Shown here: positions 61,450 through 64,000 of the stretch, piece by piece | Layout of the letters: each line of letters opens with the position of its first letter | Numbering within the stretch: the stretch's first letter is position 1 | Source: Duganella sp. 1411 | GTDB taxonomy: Bacteria; Pseudomonadota; Gammaproteobacteria; Burkholderiales; Burkholderiaceae_D | Assembly: GCF_017833525.1 (NCBI RefSeq) | Contig: NZ_JAFICD010000002.1 | Coordinates: forward strand, 186,001 to 250,000 | Direction of reading: 5' to 3' | Length of the DNA stretch: 64,000 nt | The notes under the pieces: generated by a model | What the model was told of the DNA's origin: nothing | The model's input: only the letters and a program-made list of their open reading frames with translations | The model's database searches: none | Position numbers and translations under genes: made by a program

Positions 61450-63738
61450 TCACGCCGACGCGCGGACGATGCGTATGGCGATCGATTTGGCCGCCGGCAC
61501 CATGCTCTCCAGCGCGTGATGCTCCAACGCCATCAACGGGTTGCACTCTGGGAAATACCCGGCCACACATCCGGGCGGCACGTTGTACGCCACCAGCCTC
61601 AGCCCCGACACGCCGCGCGCGATGCCGTCGCCGCTCACCGCGCTGGCGTCGACCAGCTCGCCCTCCTTCAGGTCCAGCCGCGCGATATCCGCCTCGCTGA
61701 TCAACAGCACGCGCCGGCCGCCGTGGATGCCGCGAAAAGTATCGTTCTCGTTATAAATGGTGGTGTTGAACTGGCTGTCGCTGCGAACCGTGAACAGGCG
61801 CAGCACGTCGCCGCGCGGCTCCGGCTGGTCGGGATCGGCGTCGAGCACCGTCGGCGCGATGAAGTTGGCGCGTCCGTTGGGCGTCTTCCACTCGCGCCGC
61901 GCGGCCGGCAGCGGCCGGCGGAATCCGCCCGGCGTCCACATGCGGGCGTTGAAGTCGTGGAAAATCTCCGGGTAGGTCTCGGCGATCGCGTCGCGGATGG
62001 CGCCGTAGTCGGCCACCCAGGCGTCCCAATCGACGGCCGCATGGCCGGGCAAGGTCGCCTTCGCCAGCCCGGCGATGATGGCCGGCTCCGAGCGCAGCAG
62101 CGCGCCGGCCGGCTGCGCCCTGCCCTTCGAACCATGCATGCAGCCGGTGCTGTCCTCGACCGACACCGCCTGCTCGCCGCCGGCCTGGCGGTCCACCTCC
62201 AGCCGTCCGAGGCAAGGCAGGATATAAGACACCTCGCCGTGCACCAGATGGCTGCGATTCAGCTTGATCGCCACTTGCACCGTCAGCCGCAGCCGCGACC
62301 ATGCCGCCTCCACGCGCACGGTATCGGGCACGGCGCGCACGAAATTGCCTCCCAGCCCGATGAACGCCCGCACCGAGCCATCGATCACGCCTTCGCAGGT
62401 CTCGACCGTGTTCAAGCCCTTGGTGCGCGGCGGCTTGAAGCCGTACTGCTTGGCCAACTGGTCGAGCGGCGCCAGTTCCGGCTTTTCCGTGATGCCCACG
62501 GTGCGCTGGCCCTGCACGTTGGAATGGCCGCGCACCGGGCAGATGCCGGCGCCGGGCTTGCCGATATTGCCGCGCAAGAGCAGCAGGTTCGACAGCATCT
62601 CCACGTTCTGCACGCCGAGCCGGTGCTGCGTCAGCCCCATGCCGAACACGCCGATGACTTTGCCCGCGCCGGCGTACACCGCCGCCACCTCCTCCAGGTC
62701 GCGGCGCGCCAGGCCGGAATGGCGCTCGATCCCGGCCCAGCTTTCGTTGCGGGCGCGTTCGACCAGCGCCTCCAGGCCGGCCGTGTGCGTGGCGATGAAA
62801 TCGGTGTCTAGCACGCGCGGCGTGCCGGCGGCCAGCGCGGCGTCGTCGGCCGCGATCAGCGCCTTGCACAGGCCCAGCATGGCCGCGCTGTCGCCGCCGG
62901 CCCGCACCTGCAAATAGCGCGTGCTGATGGTGGTCTCGGCGCCGGTGAGCATCTCGGCTGGCGACTGCGGATTGGCAAAGTGCAGCAGGCCGGCCTCGCG
63001 CAGCGGATTGAAGGTGATGATGGGAACACCACGGCGACGCGCCTCCTGCAACTGGTGCAGCATCCTCGGGCTGTTGGTGCCGACGTTCTGGCCGAAGAAC
63101 AGGATGCAGTCGGTCTGCTCGAAGTCCTGCAGCGACACGGTGCCGATCGGCACGCCGATCGTCTTGGGCAGCGCCACCGAGGTGCTCTCGTGGCACATGT
63201 TCGAGCTGTCCGGCAGGTTGTTGCAGCCGTAGAGCCGCGCCAGCAGCTGATACATATACGACGCCTCCAGCGAAGCGCGCCCGGAGCAGTAGAACACCGC
63301 GCTGCCTGGCGCCAGCGCTTGCAGTTCGCGGCCGATCTCGGCGAACGCGCTGTCCCAGTCGACCGGCACATAGCGGTCGCTGGCGGCATCCCACCGCAAC
63401 GGCGTCGTCAAGCGCCCGACCGCCTCCAGTTGATGGTCGCTCCAGGCCAGCAGATCGCCGACCGTGTACTGTTCGAAGAAGGCGGTGTCGCAGCGCTTGC
63501 CGGTCACTTCCCAGGCGGTGGCCTTGGCGCCGCTTTCGCAAAACTCGAAGGGATGCGGATTGGCCGGCTTGGCCCAGGCGCAGCTGACGCAGGCCACGCC
63601 GTCGGGTTTGTTCAAGTGGACCAGCAGCTTGCTGCCTTCGAGCGGCACATGCTCGTGCAGCAGGGCCGTGGCGACCTTCTTCACCGAACCCCATCCGCCG
63701 GCGGGATGGGGATAGGGTTCAGGCGTATTGGATTTCAT
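61450..63738 (-). CDS. YdeP/FdhF-type molybdopterin oxidoreductase
   Basis: A 762-residue protein of the molybdopterin oxidoreductase family. The N-terminus has a Cys-containing segment (VACVSCAWAKP), then FYCSGRASLEASYMYQLLAR and the cofactor-binding regions through to a C-terminal molydopterin-dinucleotide domain (FTVRSDSQFNTTIYNENDTF). It matches the YdeP-like formate-dehydrogenase-related group, linked in E. coli to acid resistance. Substrate unknown. The start is ATG 63738. Confidence 0.85.
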   Translation of the reverse strand: MKSNTPEPYPHPAGGWGSVKKVATALLHEHVPLEGSKLLVHLNKPDGVACVSCAWAKPANPHPFEFCESGAKATAWEVTGKRCDTAFFEQYTVGDLLAWSDHQLEAVGRLTTPLRWDAASDRYVPVDWDSAFAEIGRELQALAPGSAVFYCSGRASLEASYMYQLLARLYGCNNLPDSSNMCHESTSVALPKTIGVPIGTVSLQDFEQTDCILFFGQNVGTNSPRMLHQLQEARRRGVPIITFNPLREAGLLHFANPQSPAEMLTGAETTISTRYLQVRAGGDSAAMLGLCKALIAADDAALAAGTPRVLDTDFIATHTAGLEALVERARNESWAGIERHSGLARRDLEEVAAVYAGAGKVIGVFGMGLTQHRLGVQNVEMLSNLLLLRGNIGKPGAGICPVRGHSNVQGQRTVGITEKPELAPLDQLAKQYGFKPPRTKGLNTVETCEGVIDGSVRAFIGLGGNFVRAVPDTVRVEAAWSRLRLTVQVAIKLNRSHLVHGEVSYILPCLGRLEVDRQAGGEQAVSVEDSTGCMHGSKGRAQPAGALLRSEPAIIAGLAKATLPGHAAVDWDAWVADYGAIRDAIAETYPEIFHDFNARMWTPGGFRRPLPAARREWKTPNGRANFIAPTVLDADPDQPEPRGDVLRLFTVRSDSQFNTTIYNENDTFRGIHGGRRVLLISEADIARLDLKEGELVDASAVSGDGIARGVSGLRLVAYNVPPGCVAGYFPECNPLMALEHHALESMVPAAKSIAIRIVRASA

Positions 63739-63847
63739 GGACCGTCCTCAATTGATAGTGTCGGCCCATTCTAGGTCCCGGGAACGCCGCCCTCTGTATG
63801 TCAACGCACGGAGTCGACGCAATCGGAGACGGCGTTCCGGGTCAAAC

Positions 63848-64000
63848 CTAGAACATATAGGTCAGACTGAACCGCAAAGTCCGCCCGAACAGCGGCCTGG
63901 CCACGCCACGGTTGCGCGTACCGTCCGGCGACAACAGGTCGTTGAACAACGGGTCGCCTTCGGTGAACGACAACTGGTTGGTCAGGTTGGCCACGTGCAG
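63848..64000 (-). CDS. TonB-dependent receptor, C-terminal fragment (runs off right edge)
   Basis: Fifty residues to the stop. The last strand, PLFGRTLRFSLTYMF, is a typical TonB-receptor C-terminus with terminal Phe. The rest lies outside the window. Confidence 0.8.
   Translation of the reverse strand: MHVANLTNQLSFTEGDPLFNDLLSPDGTRNRGVARPLFGRTLRFSLTYMF

Overview
The window is GC-rich, densely packed DNA from a proteobacterial chromosome. The gene families (GudP-type sugar-acid transporter, Sco1/PCuAC copper operon, V4R-type sigma-54 regulator, DUF1302/DUF1329 pair, LysR of the E. coli lysA-regulator type) and the many dispersed REP-like palindromes suggest a betaproteobacterium of the Oxalobacteraceae (Massilia/Duganella-like). 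That placement is inference from family resemblance. No rRNA, tRNA, CRISPR array, complete insertion sequence or phage was seen.

Layout. 1-5 kb: the edge of a patatin-like gene with an atypical nucleophile, then a rearranged ynbABCD-type phospholipid-metabolism cluster. 5-10 kb: a possible small RNA, a Prc/Tsp periplasmic protease and a chemoreceptor. 10-12 kb: a lower-GC type VI secretion cassette (Hcp, LAS-type peptidoglycan hydrolase split by a frameshift, periplasmic putative immunity protein), enclosed by two near-identical 99-bp REP sandwiches. 12-15 kb: an SPFH/Arc-repressor operon with a visible operator, then a copper-delivery operon (DUF2946, Sco1, PCuAC). 15-31 kb: mostly ordinary metabolism and signalling: gudP, a TonB receptor with a DUF1624 acyltransferase, thymidine kinase, a CBS/CGL transsulfuration pair, a membrane-anchored HNH-like protein, a penicillin-acylase-family hydrolase, a ParB-like protein, and a LuxR/hybrid kinase/response regulator operon.

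31.7-44.5 kb holds the most interesting locus: a nine-gene leftward operon with a divergent LysR gene. It encodes an aldo/keto reductase, an argininosuccinate-synthase homologue with an altered ATP loop, a sulfotransferase, an APS kinase, a diaminopimelate-decarboxylase paralogue, an ATP-grasp ligase, a DMT exporter, a single-module A-PCP-reductase NRPS and an OprD-like porin. Together they look like a pathway for a small, amino-acid-derived, reductively released and sulfated metabolite with its own supply of PAPS. I do not recognise this combination.

44.6-57.6 kb is a second coherent system: a phenol-sensor-type sigma-54 regulator facing an operon for benzaldehyde dehydrogenase, coniferyl-alcohol dehydrogenase, DUF1302, DUF1329, a YCF48-like propeller and an RND/MMPL transporter fused in frame to a type-B carboxylesterase. 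A 16-bp regulator palindrome and a matching -24/-12 promoter lie between them. The logic resembles the Acinetobacter are (aryl-ester) operon, with ester transport and ester hydrolysis in one polypeptide. 57.6-64 kb contains a hypothetical gene, a metal-type TonB receptor with a small partner, a lipoprotein, a YdeP-type molybdopterin oxidoreductase and the end of another TonB receptor.
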